Counted from the first letter of the stretch, positions 47,594-59,192 are shown. The stretch is 64,000 nucleotides of DNA from Thiotrichales bacterium 19S3-11 (GCA_021713295.1 JAKJJU010000002.1:1-64000); one strand, 5' to 3'. Program-made: numbers and translations. The notes: generated from the sequence alone by a model not told the origin.

Positions 47594-48511
47594 TTAATAT
47601 AATTTATAGCCATAACTCTTTAAGCTTGAATCATTTTCAGACCAACCCTCTTTGACTTTTACCCATAACTGCAGATAAACCTTACTATCGAGTAATCTCT
47701 CAATATCTAAACGTGCTTGTGAGCCAATTTTCTTCAATTTTTGCCCTTGTTTACCAATAATCATTACTTTCTGACTTTTACGTTCAACAATAATAGAGGC
47801 ACTAATATCTATAATATTTCGATGCTCATCCTGCTTAAAATGTTCAATTTCCACAGTTAATTGATAAGGTACTTCTTGACCTAATGAACGCATTAATTTT
47901 TCTCTTATAATTTCAGAAATTAAAAATCTGACAGGACGATCTGTAATTTGGTCTTTCTCAAAATGAAATTCGCCTTCAGGAATATATTTTTCAATTTCTT
48001 GCTCTAATACATTAATTGATTTACCACTTTTGGCCGATAATGGTATGACACTTGCAAATGGATAGTTTTTTGTCACTTGATCTACAAAAGGAAGAAGCTC
48101 CTCTTTATTTTTAACGACATCTACCTTATTTACTACGAGTATAACAGGCATAGTAAGCTTCTCCAAATGATCTAGAATCCATACTTCTAGCTCAGTCCAT
48201 TTTAAAGCTTCTACGACAAATACCACCACATCAACATCTTTAATGCTTTGAAAAGCCGCTTTATTCATATAACGATTCAGTGCTTTTTTCTCTTTTTGGT
48301 GTAACCCTGGCGTATCAACATAGATAATTTGTTTATTAGCATCTGTTTTAACACCCAAAATTTGATGACGCGTTGTCTGAGGTTTTCGAGAAGTAATACT
48401 AATTTTTTGTTGTAATATACGGTTTAGTATCGTTGATTTACCAACATTTGGTCGCCCAATAATTGCCACATAACCGCAATAAGTTGACGTTGTTTCTATT
48501 TCTGTATTCAT
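47594..48511 (-). CDS. era: GTPase Era
   Basis: This 305-aa essential GTPase binds 16S rRNA and acts in 30S assembly. It has P-loop GRPNVGKST, the switch II region DTPGLHQKEKKALNRYMNKAA, NKVD, and a C-terminal KH domain ending in VKVKEGWSENDSSLKSYGY. I start at the ATG at 48511 (MNTEIETTSTYCGY), which aligns with the E. coli protein; a GTG 13 codons upstream has no ribosome site. rnc is not upstream. Confidence 0.95.
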   Translation of the reverse strand: MNTEIETTSTYCGYVAIIGRPNVGKSTILNRILQQKISITSRKPQTTRHQILGVKTDANKQIIYVDTPGLHQKEKKALNRYMNKAAFQSIKDVDVVVFVVEALKWTELEVWILDHLEKLTMPVILVVNKVDVVKNKEELLPFVDQVTKNYPFASVIPLSAKSGKSINVLEQEIEKYIPEGEFHFEKDQITDRPVRFLISEIIREKLMRSLGQEVPYQLTVEIEHFKQDEHRNIIDISASIIVERKSQKVMIIGKQGQKLKKIGSQARLDIERLLDSKVYLQLWVKVKEGWSENDSSLKSYGYKLY

Positions 48512-48573
48512 TGTAAGTATACTTAAAATTAATTCTGATTTTATAATCACGTTCAGTGCGTTTTATACTACCA

Positions 48574-49791
48574 CTATAACGCCACACGATCTACTTTTGA
48601 TGCCACTTCCATTTGATAAAAATCTTTAAAACGTTGACATGCAACTTCAAGCTTATCCATTGCTGTTGCTAAAGACATTCTAAAGTATCCAGGCATGCCA
48701 AATGCACTACCAGGCATCACACCGATGCGTGCTTTTGTTAGTAGTTGCTCACAGAAATCCTCATCATCTTTAAAAATACCTTTCTCAATTAAGGGCATAA
48801 TTGATGGAAATAAATAAAAAGCACCTTCTGCCTTTGGAACAATCAAACCATCAAACTGACGAAACGTTTCATACATCATTTGATAACGTTGATGATAAGA
48901 TTCCACTTGAGTTTGAAGTGCATCTTTGGGTAATTTTAAAGCCTCAATGGCAGCTTTTTGTGAAACTGAACAAGGATTCGATAACGATTGAGATTGGAAT
49001 TTCTTCATTGCTTGAATCACATCTTCAGGGCCTGCTGCAAAGCCAATGCGCCAACCACACATCGCATAACTTTTAGAAATACTATTAATTAGGATGATTC
49101 GATCTCTAAGATCTGGCGCTACCTCTAAAATACTTTTTACACGTGCCTCTTGACCCCAATACAATTGATCATATATATCATCACTTGCAATTAATAGTTC
49201 AGGATAGTCACGTAAAACTTCTGCTAATGCATTAAGTTCTGATTCAGAATAAACGACACCGGTTGGATTTACAGGATTATTAAGAATGAACAAGCGACTT
49301 TTTGATGTTATTGCATTACGTAATTGCTTTGGTGTAATTTTCAATGCATTCTCTATAATTGCTTTAATTGCCACAGGCTTTGCACCAACAACCGTTGCCA
49401 TATCAGGATAGCTTACCCAATAAGGAGCTGGAAAGATTACTTCATCTTCACTCTCAGTAACACATTGCAACAAATTAAATAGGCAATGCTTAGCTCCCGT
49501 TGAAGTCATAACCTCATTAGTTTTAAAATTTAAACCATAAAAATTTTGATACCATTGAATAATCGTTTCTTTCATCTCAGGGATACCATCTACCTGAGTA
49601 TAGCGTGTAAAGTCATCCTCAATTGCCTTGATACCTGCAGCTTTTGCAACGTCTGGTGATGGATAGTTTGGTTCGCCCGCTGTCAATGGAATAACATCAA
49701 CCCCTTCTTGTAGCAATGCTAATATACGCGCTGTAAATGCTAATGTTGCTGATGGTTTGATTGCCTGAACTCTTCTTGATAGCTTAGTCAT
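48574..49791 (-). CDS. Class I aminotransferase (aspartate aminotransferase, subgroup Ib)
   Basis: This 405-aa PLP enzyme has TAGEPNYPSPD near 39, NNPVNPTGVVYS near 170, and the lysine motif NSISKSYAMCGWRIGF near 235-250, where the Lys binds PLP. Overall similarity is to bacterial AspB-type aspartate aminotransferases, which transfer amino groups between aspartate and 2-oxoglutarate; some members also use prephenate. It overlaps the TPR gene by 8 bases, so the two are coupled. Confidence 0.9.
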   Translation of the reverse strand: MTKLSRRVQAIKPSATLAFTARILALLQEGVDVIPLTAGEPNYPSPDVAKAAGIKAIEDDFTRYTQVDGIPEMKETIIQWYQNFYGLNFKTNEVMTSTGAKHCLFNLLQCVTESEDEVIFPAPYWVSYPDMATVVGAKPVAIKAIIENALKITPKQLRNAITSKSRLFILNNPVNPTGVVYSESELNALAEVLRDYPELLIASDDIYDQLYWGQEARVKSILEVAPDLRDRIILINSISKSYAMCGWRIGFAAGPEDVIQAMKKFQSQSLSNPCSVSQKAAIEALKLPKDALQTQVESYHQRYQMMYETFRQFDGLIVPKAEGAFYLFPSIMPLIEKGIFKDDEDFCEQLLTKARIGVMPGSAFGMPGYFRMSLATAMDKLEVACQRFKDFYQMEVASKVDRVAL

Positions 49792-51145
49792 TCCATTTTC
49801 CTCTGTAGTGTTGAATCAGTTGCTGTATGTCGTAACCATTTTCTTTATCATCTTGAATTTTTTCAACCACTACTTGGGCTTTTTCTTTCTGACCATTTGC
49901 TTCTAATACCCCTGCATAGTGATATGCTACAACACCATAAGGTAGAAGGTCATAAGCCTCTTCAAGATAGATTAAAGCTTGTTTATGATTCCCTTGTTTA
50001 TACATCAACCATCCAAGACTGTCCAGAACTTGAGGAGTTTTTGGTGCAAGTTTCTGTGCTTTTTTTAGTATCTCATAGGATCTATCATAGTCGGTATCTT
50101 CAGCTAATATAAATCCTAATGCGCTTAATGCCTCAGGATGATCCGGTTCTAATTCCAACGTACTCTGCATATCTAATTGAGCCTGTTTATAGTTACCAAC
50201 CCTAAGATAACTTAATCCCCTTAAATAATAGAAATTAGCATTTGTTGGAAATGCATTGATACCTTCTTCAAATGTTAAAATTGCTAACTCATGTCTAGAT
50301 AAAACCAATTCTAACGTGCCTTTAATATACAAAAAGCGTTTACGATAAGGTTGATTATCCACATAAGGTAATATATTACTAACGATAAGTAATGCCTGTT
50401 GCGGGTTTTTAATGTGCACATATAACATCATTAAAGCCAATTGTGCATTATAAAAGAGTGCCCCGTCTTTCACCTTCTTATAGTAAATAATTGCCTCATC
50501 AATTTTTGCATCCATTAAATATAACTTAGCAATAAAGATTGCTGCATTATTTTTATACTCCGAATGCGTAATAAGCTGTTTAAAATAAGTCATTGCTTTA
50601 TGATTAAGTCTAAGATCAAATGCGAGTAATCCTTTTAAAAAAATCACTTCATATTTGAGTTGCTCTTGACTTTGATCGCTTATGTCAATTTGATAAAGTA
50701 AGTTCTCAGCTTCTAGGTATTTTTTTTCAAATAAATAAAGTTTAGCTAAATAAATTTTAGCCAAAACACTGGTTGGTTTCTCTTGATTCCATTGAATAAT
50801 AATTGGTTTTGCTTTCTCTTTTAACCCCAAAGCAAACGAAAGCTCCATCGCATTAGCCTTAATAATATCATCATCTGTCTCATCTGCTAGACGTAAATAC
50901 AATGCAACAGCTTCAGGCCAATAGTGTCGATTTAGAGAAATTTCAGCTAACATTAATTCCAAGAAATGAATATATTTATAACTTTTCTGATCATCCGGTA
51001 TCGCTTTTGCATCAGCACTTCTAGCAGAGAACATAAATATAATTATACAAATAAAAAGACATAAACCCCCTAGGCAATACGCTAAGACACTATCCGTTTT
51101 CCCCCTGGTTACTCGAGCGACTAGCTGAGTCTTTTTTTGTTTCAT
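49784..51145 (-). CDS. TPR-repeat protein, membrane-anchored
   Basis: The 453-aa protein begins with a basic stretch and one membrane helix (about residues 22-42), followed by many tetratricopeptide-type helix pairs (for example [40 protein letters not shown]). It is probably a periplasmic scaffold. The start is the ATG at 51145 with an AAGG site, inside the 3' end of the BarA gene (56-base overlap on the same strand). Its specific partner is not known. Confidence 0.85.
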   Translation of the reverse strand: MKQKKTQLVARVTRGKTDSVLAYCLGGLCLFICIIIFMFSARSADAKAIPDDQKSYKYIHFLELMLAEISLNRHYWPEAVALYLRLADETDDDIIKANAMELSFALGLKEKAKPIIIQWNQEKPTSVLAKIYLAKLYLFEKKYLEAENLLYQIDISDQSQEQLKYEVIFLKGLLAFDLRLNHKAMTYFKQLITHSEYKNNAAIFIAKLYLMDAKIDEAIIYYKKVKDGALFYNAQLALMMLYVHIKNPQQALLIVSNILPYVDNQPYRKRFLYIKGTLELVLSRHELAILTFEEGINAFPTNANFYYLRGLSYLRVGNYKQAQLDMQSTLELEPDHPEALSALGFILAEDTDYDRSYEILKKAQKLAPKTPQVLDSLGWLMYKQGNHKQALIYLEEAYDLLPYGVVAYHYAGVLEANGQKEKAQVVVEKIQDDKENGYDIQQLIQHYRGKWND

Positions 51146-53951
51146 TTTCTGCTGCCTTAAGTGTACGATCGATCGCATCTATACAAGCAACAACCATCTC
51201 ATTTAAGGTCGATTCATCCGCTGATGTTTGCTGTTTTAAGTATTCTTTCAAGTAAGCTTCTAAATCCCTTACTCTCTTTTTCAATATCGGAACACCACAA
51301 TAACAACAACCACCATGCAACTTATGAACTACTTGCACCAGCGATTGATAGTCACCATTTTCAGCATACAAGTTAATTTTTTGTTTTGCTTCAATCAGAT
51401 CTATTAAAAGCATTTCAAACATTTCTAATGCTACTTTCTCTGATCCGCCAGCTAACTGTATGCCTAATGCCATATCAATATACTTGTCTGAGGGCTCTTC
51501 TATATCCTCATTTGTAATTTTATCAACTTTTTTAATATTTTTCCCAAGCCAAGTTTCAACTAAATAATTAACCTTCTGTTCTGTAATTGGTTTTGATTGA
51601 TAATCCGCAAAACCTTGATCTAACAGTTTTTTACGCTGCCCACCTAAAATATCAGCCGTTAACGCTATGATCGGTGTTGATTTATTGAGTTTTATACGCT
51701 GAATTCTTTGAGAGGCTTCAATGCCATCAATTTCTGGCATTTGAATATCCATTAAAATCATATCAAATGCAATTTCTTTTGCTCGTTCAATAGCTTCCTT
51801 TCCACCTGCTGCAGGTATCACAGTTAATCCAATATTTTCTAATAAAATTGTAATCAAACGCAGATTAATTTTATTATCATCAACTGCTAATACAATTTTG
51901 TTTTGGTATAAGTTATCACTTATTGGTGAGCTCAATAACAATGGAGTATGCGATGAAACCGGGTCATAGCGTTTGGTAATCATGTCATAAAGTTGACTTC
52001 GTTTATAAGGTTTAACAAGATAGTATCGAATATTAGCTGATTCAGCATAATGTCTCGCTATATTATCATCCATATTTAACAATAAAATAATCGGTGAGTC
52101 AGTAAAGTTCTCAATATCATCTAACAGCGACTTTCTCAATAGTGGTGCATCAGGCAAATAACTATAATCAAGTAAAATTACATCAATTTTATTTTGGCTA
52201 TCTGCAACATAGTCAATAAGTGCTTCATCTTTTGATATATACTCAGTTTTTGCCTGCCAATATTCCAAAATATGATTTAGTGCTAATTTTGAAGTTTCAT
52301 CATCATAGCGCACAACCACATTTTTACCTTTTAAATGTTCTCTATCTTTAACTAGCTCTGCTTGAGATATTTTCTTAAGCTTAATTGTAAACCAAAAAGT
52401 AGAGCCTTCACCTAAGCCACTTTTAAAGCCAATTTCACCATCCATTTTTTCAATTAAACTCTTACAGATAACTAGGCCTAACCCCGTACCACCATAACGC
52501 CTTGAAGTAGAGCTATCTGCTTGGGTAAATGCTCTAAAGAGTCGATCTTGCTGACGATCTGATATTCCAACACCAGAATCTTTAATCTCAAAGTGAAGAT
52601 AATAATGAGCATAGTCCTCAGTTTTATATTTGGCGGTTACAACAACATCGCCCTTTTCAGTAAATTTAATTGCATTACTAACTAAATTCATCAAAATTTG
52701 CTTAAAACGCAGGTTATCACCCATAACGTATTCAGGCACATCAGGATGAATATCAATTAGTAGATTTAACGATTTATCCAAGGTAACCGGTCGCATCAAA
52801 ATAATAATTTCTTCAATACTTTCATAAATATTAAACGTGGAAACCTCAAGTTCCAATTTTCCAGATTCAATTTTAGAAAAGTCTAAAATATCATTAATAA
52901 TACGTAACAAGTGGCGAGATGATTTCTGAATTGTATCTACATAGTCGTATTGTTGTTGTGTTAAATCAGTCTTTAATAAAAACTCAGTAAATCCGATAAT
53001 ACCATTCATTGGTGTGCGTATTTCATGTGACATATTAGCTAAGAAATTACTTTTAATTTTACTTGCCTCTAAGGCTTGTTTACGTGCTATATCCAACTCA
53101 GCATTCTTAATTTCAATGGTCTCTAGTGTCTCTCTTAGATCCATTGTTGCTTGCTCAATATTTTTTTGCATCTCTTCATGTGATGACTCCAACGCTAGAG
53201 CCATCTGATTAATACCACCTTCTAGAATTTGTAACTCACCACTGGCCCCCGTTTGAACCCTTGTTTGAAGCTTTCCATCACGAATTAAACTCACAGCACT
53301 AATTATACTAATCAACGGCTCACTAACATCTCTACCTAAACGGATACCAAATAACACACTAATGGCAAGCCCAATAAAGCTAATCGCCAAAGTTGCTACA
53401 ACCGCCTGATATTCATTCAGCGTTGTTTGAGTGCGACTTAGGCCTACAACAACCCAACCAAGGCGACTTTTTGTGCCTGTTTTATAATCTTTAGGTAGCT
53501 CAATTCCACTTAATTTATTAAAGTCAGATAATAAAACAGAATGTAACAACACAGGCGAAACAAATAGCATATTATTATTATCTTTGAACGTTAAAATACT
53601 TGCATGATGAATATTTTGTAATTTTGAGAAAAATTCATTATCTACTCTAGGTGCCTTACCCGTATAACCAACAACATGTCTATTAGAGTCATAAATTGCT
53701 GCAACTTCAACATCAGTATGCGACATCATACTATCAGCTAATTTCTTTAATAAATCATGATTATGAGTAATTAAACCATACTCGCTGGATGCAACAAGTT
53801 CCGTTGTTAAGGTCTTACCTCGGGTAATCAAGTTACTATTTAAATCAGAAATTCGCATACTGATAAAATAAATACCTAACAAAACACTAATTGTTAATGT
53901 CGGTACAATTGTTAATAATACAATTCGTGTGCGAATTCCCCAACTTTTCAT
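51090..53951 (-). CDS. barA: Hybrid sensor histidine kinase (BarA-like)
   Basis: In this 953-aa tripartite sensor, two membrane helices flank a periplasmic domain (about 10-30 and 182-203), then HAMP, HisKA with phosphorylated His309 ([16 protein letters not shown]), HATPase ([16 protein letters not shown]), a degenerate and then a full receiver domain ([25 protein letters not shown]), and a C-terminal Hpt domain with HKLHGG near 895. Domain order and length match BarA (918 aa), which drives UvrY and the Csr/Rsm switch. No response-regulator gene is adjacent. Confidence 0.9.
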   Translation of the reverse strand: MKSWGIRTRIVLLTIVPTLTISVLLGIYFISMRISDLNSNLITRGKTLTTELVASSEYGLITHNHDLLKKLADSMMSHTDVEVAAIYDSNRHVVGYTGKAPRVDNEFFSKLQNIHHASILTFKDNNNMLFVSPVLLHSVLLSDFNKLSGIELPKDYKTGTKSRLGWVVVGLSRTQTTLNEYQAVVATLAISFIGLAISVLFGIRLGRDVSEPLISIISAVSLIRDGKLQTRVQTGASGELQILEGGINQMALALESSHEEMQKNIEQATMDLRETLETIEIKNAELDIARKQALEASKIKSNFLANMSHEIRTPMNGIIGFTEFLLKTDLTQQQYDYVDTIQKSSRHLLRIINDILDFSKIESGKLELEVSTFNIYESIEEIIILMRPVTLDKSLNLLIDIHPDVPEYVMGDNLRFKQILMNLVSNAIKFTEKGDVVVTAKYKTEDYAHYYLHFEIKDSGVGISDRQQDRLFRAFTQADSSTSRRYGGTGLGLVICKSLIEKMDGEIGFKSGLGEGSTFWFTIKLKKISQAELVKDREHLKGKNVVVRYDDETSKLALNHILEYWQAKTEYISKDEALIDYVADSQNKIDVILLDYSYLPDAPLLRKSLLDDIENFTDSPIILLLNMDDNIARHYAESANIRYYLVKPYKRSQLYDMITKRYDPVSSHTPLLLSSPISDNLYQNKIVLAVDDNKINLRLITILLENIGLTVIPAAGGKEAIERAKEIAFDMILMDIQMPEIDGIEASQRIQRIKLNKSTPIIALTADILGGQRKKLLDQGFADYQSKPITEQKVNYLVETWLGKNIKKVDKITNEDIEEPSDKYIDMALGIQLAGGSEKVALEMFEMLLIDLIEAKQKINLYAENGDYQSLVQVVHKLHGGCCYCGVPILKKRVRDLEAYLKEYLKQQTSADESTLNEMVVACIDAIDRTLKAAENETKKDSASRSSNQGENG

Positions 53952-54012
53952 TTATTTTCATTCCTACTTAATCAAAGCTTTTCTAAAGTATATAGGTTAA
54001 CGCAACCAAAAA

Positions 54013-55938
54013 TCACCTGCCACGCATAAAAAACTTATCTAAATCTTTAAAATCTAACTGAATCCATGTTGGTCTGCCATGATTGCACTGATTACTTCGT
54101 ATTGTTTTTTCCATTTGTCTTAAAATCTCATTCATCCCCTCAAGTGTTAACTGATCATTCGCTCTAACTGCACTATGACAGGATATAGTTGCTAGCAATT
54201 GATTAAAATAGGCTTCTAATTCATTAGAAAAACCTAACATTTTAAAGTCAGTTAATAGCTGCACAACCAACTTTTCCAAATCATTTGTTTTAATAAACGC
54301 TGGAATACTTCTTATTACTATCTCAGAGCACCCTAAAAGAGCCATTTCAAAACCTAGTTGTTTAAATACTTCATCGAACTCTTCAAAGGTTATAATTGCT
54401 TCTTGAGATAGTGTTATCGTAATTGGAATTAAGAGCGTTTGCACTTTTTTAATTTGATCTTCTTGCCAGCTCGCCTTTGCACCTTCATAAAGAATTCGCT
54501 CATGTGCTGCATGCATATCAACTAACACCAAACCTTTAGTATTCTCAGCCAAGATATAAATACCATGTAGCTGTGCTAAGGCAAATCCTAAAGGATAGGT
54601 TTGATCATCCAATAATACAACTTCTGAAACGGCTATATCGCTCGTATCGTTTAAAGATAGATTTGACTTTTCATTCGTGATATCTAACTGCGTATTAGGT
54701 ATTTCAAGCTTAGGCTCTAAAGCAAGATCACCACCTGATTTATCACCAAAAATACTATCTAGTGAGTCATCAAATAATGCTTGTGATTTACCAAGTTGCT
54801 GATACGTTGAAATTTGTTCATCAACTGAAGCGACTTTCTCTTTGTATGGTAGGTGTACCGATATCGCTATATCATCACTTTTTTGAGACGTATTTTCTTT
54901 AGCGCCAATTACTTCTGTATTAGTAATTTCAGGCATCGTTCGATCCAACGCTTGATCAATAACCGAATAAATAAAACTATGAACTTTTTGTGAATGGTGA
55001 AAACGTACCTCATTTTTTGTCGGATGTACATTAACATCAAGTTGATTTGGATCAATTGAAAAATATAAGACATAAACTGGATAATGACCGTGATATAAAA
55101 CATCTTGATAAGCTTTCTTAATGGCATGAGTAATCACTTTATCTTTTATCATGCGACCATTAATATAAAAATACTGCATATCTTGGCTTGCCTTGGCAAT
55201 TTCAGGCTCACCGATCCACCCCCAAAGCCTCATTCCTTCATAAGCTGTATTCACCTCAATCGCACGAGTTAAAAAATCTTTTCTCCCTAATTGACTGACG
55301 CGTTGTAACTGTTCCTCTAACGTCTCAGCTTTTGGTAACTCCCTTAGTGTTTTAGCATTATGAATTAATCTAAAAGTAATCGTAAAATAACATAAAGCAA
55401 AGCGCTTAACTAATTCGTCAATATGCGAAAATTCAGTCTTATCTGTTTTTAAAAATTTACGTCTAGCGGGTGTATTAAAAAATAAGTTTTTTACTTCGAT
55501 TATAGTCCCAGCAGCTAATGCAGCAGGTTTGATATCGAAACTATCTTTCTCCTTACCTTTTTGAATGACTTCCCAAGCTATATCCGCATCTTGATATTTA
55601 GAAATTAGAGAGACCTCAGAGACTGATGCAATACTTGCTAAGGCTTCTCCTCTAAAGCCCATGGTCTCAACTGATTCTAACTCAGATAAGTCATAAATTT
55701 TACTTGTTGCATGAGCAGATAATGCCAAAGCTAAGTCTTCTTTTAGAATACCACTGCCATTATCTTTAATACAAATCAAAGACTTACCACCTGATTCAAC
55801 TTCGATCGTAATTTCAGTTGCTCCAGCATCAATACTATTTTCAATTAATTCCTTGATCACTGAAGCTGGACGTTCAACAACTTCACCAGCTGCGATTTGA
55901 TTGGCCAATAAATTTGATAGCGCCTTAATCCTACGCAT
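54013..55938 (-). CDS. mutL: DNA mismatch repair protein MutL
   Basis: The 641-aa product couples MutS mismatch recognition to strand incision. GHKL ATPase motifs: IAAGEVVERPASVIKELIENSIDAGAT near 15-40, DNGSGI near 63, and the TMGFRGEALASI loop near 91. The C-terminal dimerisation domain has MDMHAAHERILYE (as VDMHAAHERI) and the GRPTW/QCNHGRP end. There is no DQHA...E endonuclease motif of the PMS2 type visible. Length as in E. coli (615 aa). Confidence 0.97.
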   Translation of the reverse strand: MRRIKALSNLLANQIAAGEVVERPASVIKELIENSIDAGATEITIEVESGGKSLICIKDNGSGILKEDLALALSAHATSKIYDLSELESVETMGFRGEALASIASVSEVSLISKYQDADIAWEVIQKGKEKDSFDIKPAALAAGTIIEVKNLFFNTPARRKFLKTDKTEFSHIDELVKRFALCYFTITFRLIHNAKTLRELPKAETLEEQLQRVSQLGRKDFLTRAIEVNTAYEGMRLWGWIGEPEIAKASQDMQYFYINGRMIKDKVITHAIKKAYQDVLYHGHYPVYVLYFSIDPNQLDVNVHPTKNEVRFHHSQKVHSFIYSVIDQALDRTMPEITNTEVIGAKENTSQKSDDIAISVHLPYKEKVASVDEQISTYQQLGKSQALFDDSLDSIFGDKSGGDLALEPKLEIPNTQLDITNEKSNLSLNDTSDIAVSEVVLLDDQTYPLGFALAQLHGIYILAENTKGLVLVDMHAAHERILYEGAKASWQEDQIKKVQTLLIPITITLSQEAIITFEEFDEVFKQLGFEMALLGCSEIVIRSIPAFIKTNDLEKLVVQLLTDFKMLGFSNELEAYFNQLLATISCHSAVRANDQLTLEGMNEILRQMEKTIRSNQCNHGRPTWIQLDFKDLDKFFMRGR

Positions 55939-56041
55939 AACGATAAATCCTCTCTCTACTTTATGCGCATTATTGTAGCAGTCTCGCTATATCCTTACAA
56001 ACGCTTAAAACTAAAATCTGGCTGAAATCTAAGCTAAATTC

Positions 56042-56980
56042 TCAAAGATTCTGCTCGTTTTTATTATAAATAGCTGATATTTTTTTATCCAAACTATAAA
56101 CAATTGCAAATAAAATAAACGAGCACAAAGCATCGGCTAAATAATGTTCTCCTGTTGGAAAAATACTCAAAATTAATAAAATACTAAATACTAAAATAAG
56201 ATACCTAAGCCCATAAAACTTCACAGGCCACCAAGCAAATATAATTAATAAGGCACATAGCACATGCCATGAAGGGCAAGCAATAATACCATAAACTGGC
56301 GCTAGCGAATGATTAGCTTCTAATGCTAATTCAGAGGTTAACATTTGCTCAATACCAGAATTAAAATGGATATTTTTAAAATAGTAAACTGGGCCATAGC
56401 TTGGTAAAAAATAATAAAAAACGATTGTAATCGCAATTAAAATAAAGAATATTCGAAACATACGTTCAAAGCTTTTCCAGTTAAAAATAGGAATTAAGGC
56501 AATCGTTAGTATAATCGCTGTATTTAATTGATTATATATCCCTATGAAATAGGGCGATAGAAAAGAGAATTGATTTTGAAAATCTAGTATAATACCACCT
56601 TCATCAAAACCAAATAGTTGATCAATTCTATGTAAATAAGGATCAATTCTCGGATAAGGCGTCAGCGGTAAAAGCATTTGAAAGTAAACGACAATACCAC
56701 AAATTAAAATTAGATAAGGCAACCAAGCAATCACTGCCGTTGCGATATATTCGATAGAATACTTAGTTTTTTTAGTTTTAAAGTCAAATAACCATTTTAG
56801 AAGTATACTCAGTGCATAAAATCCCAACGCTAAAATGATAACCAAAGCGACATGCCACCAAATAAAGCTTGGATCTTCAACAACCCACTGATTAATAAAA
56901 ACCATTGCATAAACTACTAATGCAATTAATACATTTATATGTGGCTTAATAAATTTTAACATTAAACGCAACACATTCAC
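56042..56980 (-). CDS. PAP2-family membrane enzyme (inositolphosphotransferase-like)
   Basis: This is a 312-aa protein with six or so membrane helices. PAP2 motifs: PSYGPVYY near 190, C-PSWH at 235-239, and G-E-H-Y-L-A-D near 277-283. The S-x-H and H-x-x-x-D spacing resembles the PAP2_3 group, which includes the Aur1 inositol phosphorylceramide synthase and bacterial lipid phosphatases. Substrate unknown. The GTG start is uncertain; an in-frame ATG lies six codons later. Confidence 0.78.
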   Translation of the reverse strand: MNVLRLMLKFIKPHINVLIALVVYAMVFINQWVVEDPSFIWWHVALVIILALGFYALSILLKWLFDFKTKKTKYSIEYIATAVIAWLPYLILICGIVVYFQMLLPLTPYPRIDPYLHRIDQLFGFDEGGIILDFQNQFSFLSPYFIGIYNQLNTAIILTIALIPIFNWKSFERMFRIFFILIAITIVFYYFLPSYGPVYYFKNIHFNSGIEQMLTSELALEANHSLAPVYGIIACPSWHVLCALLIIFAWWPVKFYGLRYLILVFSILLILSIFPTGEHYLADALCSFILFAIVYSLDKKISAIYNKNEQNL

Positions 56981-57080
56981 CTTGCTATTTCTTATATTTT
57001 TATTATTTAATCAACTAAAAAATAGATTATGTAATTATAATTGATTAGTATGTATTTGCAAGGTATTTGCTAACTAAAAC

Positions 57081-57683
57081 TCAGCTATTTGAAAGGCTAC
57101 AATCAGATAATCCAAAGTAGTAATGACTCTCTGAAGTTCCATTACCTTCAATATTAACAGTTGCACGAAATGTTTCTGCTTCTTTTGAATCCCAAGCATT
57201 TGTTGTATATTCCCACCAATTTGTACGGTCATTCTTATTTGCATATTCCTTACATGAAGAATCTACCGATTCTATTTGAATAGGAACAACTTTTGTCACA
57301 TTTGGATCACCATATTGACCAACCACCACAGCAGCTATACCAATCCCAACTTGGTTACCTGATATGGATATAGAATAACCTTTACTTTTAGAGCCAGAAC
57401 TAAAAGAACAAACCGGCGAATCCTCATTAACATGTTTTCCACTAACACACAGCCCAATACTGCCTACTGGTTCAGATGTACCAGGAAATATTCCTCCAAA
57501 TCCGGTCATAGTAGCAAAGTCATAGTGCTCATTATATAAATTTTTTGCTTCAGATTGCCAAGTAGATTGACTAACGCTACCATATGAAACGCTATTTAAA
57601 GAAGACTGAATAACATCAGAGTTTGCATAAGCTGTGCCTAAAGTTAATGTTAAAGCAGCAATCAGAATTGTATTTATTTTCAT
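57081..57683 (-). CDS. Secreted protein, unknown
   Basis: This 200-aa protein has a clean signal peptide (MKINTILIAALTLTLGTAYA, cleavage near 20). The mature part is Ser/Gly-rich and beta-strand-like, with four cysteines (LCV, VCS, SCK, DCS), consistent with disulfides. No family recognised. It has a GGAG ribosome site. It is flanked by the PAP2 gene and an amino acid permease, with no obvious operon. Confidence 0.65.
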   Translation of the reverse strand: MKINTILIAALTLTLGTAYANSDVIQSSLNSVSYGSVSQSTWQSEAKNLYNEHYDFATMTGFGGIFPGTSEPVGSIGLCVSGKHVNEDSPVCSFSSGSKSKGYSISISGNQVGIGIAAVVVGQYGDPNVTKVVPIQIESVDSSCKEYANKNDRTNWWEYTTNAWDSKEAETFRATVNIEGNGTSESHYYFGLSDCSLSNS

Positions 57684-57782
57684 TTTCCCCTCCTAAACTT
57701 CATATATCTTTGTTAAACATCTTTATTAAGATAAAAAGATATTATATCAATATTTGCTAGATATAAATAATATAGCTAAAAA

Positions 57783-59192
57783 TTATTTAACGCCTATAGG
57801 CGCTTCATGAATCAACTTATTCTCTTTCTTATTCATATACCCATAGGCTTTATGTATCAATATAATTAAAACAAAACCAACTAAAGCACCATATTGCTTA
57901 AGAAAGCCACCAACGGTTAATGTCTCTGAAATATCATAACTTTGACCAATGATAATTAAGCTGATAAATACCATTGATAATAACGGCGCATAGGGAAACC
58001 ATTTTGCCTTATAGACTAATTTTGAGGTATCACCTTTTATTATTTTTTTTCTAAAACAATAATGACTTAACGCAATACCAAACCAAGCTAAAAATCCACA
58101 TAAGGATGATACATTAATAATAACTGCAAAAAATTTTCCATTACCAATAAATGAGGCTAAGAAAATGCTTGATCCGACTAGTGCTGTTGCCATTAATGCA
58201 TAGATTGGCAAGCCATAGGATGTGGTTTTAGCGAATAGTTTTGGTACTTGACCGGTATTACCCATATGCCATAGTGTACGTGTTGATGCATACATACTGG
58301 CATTAGCAGCTGAAATTAATGCTACTAAAATAACTAAGTTCAGAAAGTTTGTTGCAAAACCAATACCAAAATACTGTTGGAAGACCAGTGTAAACGGACT
58401 TGAATCAACGCTATCTTGATGCGCTAACGCTGGATCATTAAAAGGAATTAATAAACTAATAAAAAAAGTAGCAAGCACATAAAATAAAAACAATCGCCAA
58501 AAAACAGTTCTAACCGCTTTTGGAATGCTCTTTTGAGGGTTTTTTGCCTCACCTGCACTAATACCAATTAATTCTGACCCCTGAAATGAAAACCCTGCTA
58601 CCAAAAACACAGCTACAAACCCTGCAAAGCCATTATGGAATGGGCCATCTGCAACGGTAAAATTACTGATGCCTAACCCATGATGTTTAAACACTAAAAA
58701 ACAGCAAAGCACTATAAATAATACAATCACAGCGACTTTAACGAACGACATCCAATACTCAGCTTCACCATACACTCGAACTGAGAACAGATTAATAAAT
58801 AACACTAAAAAGAAAAATATTGCTGATAATAAAAGCGTTGAGCTCTCAGGAAACCAAAACTTCATAATAATAACCGCTGCTGAGATTTCTGCAGCAATAG
58901 TAATTGCCCAATTAAACCAATAGTTATAGCTCATAGCCATACCAAATGATGGATCAACATAACGTGAAGAGTATTCGCAAAATGACCCAGAAGTCGGTCT
59001 GTGTGTTGCCATCTCACCTAATGAAGTCACTAAAAAATACACCATTACAGCAATTAAGGCATAAGCTAAAATTGCCCCTCCAGGCCCTGCAACATGTAAT
59101 GCATAACCGCTGGCAAGAAAAATACCCGTGCCGATCGAGCCACCTAAAGCAATCATATTCAAATGGCGAGTTCGTAATCTCCTTTTTAACAT
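57783..59192 (-). CDS. APC-family amino acid permease
   Basis: This 469-aa, 12-helix transporter has the amino acid-polyamine-cation signature at the N terminus, LKRRLRTRHLNMIALGGSIGTGIFLASGYAL, and GFSFQGSELIGISAGEAKNPQKSIPKA near residue 205-231, as in LysP/AroP/GabP-type permeases. The substrate cannot be assigned; the N-terminal sequence is closest in style to LysP. It may matter for amino acid supply in a host. Confidence 0.9.
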   Translation of the reverse strand: MLKRRLRTRHLNMIALGGSIGTGIFLASGYALHVAGPGGAILAYALIAVMVYFLVTSLGEMATHRPTSGSFCEYSSRYVDPSFGMAMSYNYWFNWAITIAAEISAAVIIMKFWFPESSTLLLSAIFFFLVLFINLFSVRVYGEAEYWMSFVKVAVIVLFIVLCCFLVFKHHGLGISNFTVADGPFHNGFAGFVAVFLVAGFSFQGSELIGISAGEAKNPQKSIPKAVRTVFWRLFLFYVLATFFISLLIPFNDPALAHQDSVDSSPFTLVFQQYFGIGFATNFLNLVILVALISAANASMYASTRTLWHMGNTGQVPKLFAKTTSYGLPIYALMATALVGSSIFLASFIGNGKFFAVIINVSSLCGFLAWFGIALSHYCFRKKIIKGDTSKLVYKAKWFPYAPLLSMVFISLIIIGQSYDISETLTVGGFLKQYGALVGFVLIILIHKAYGYMNKKENKLIHEAPIGVK

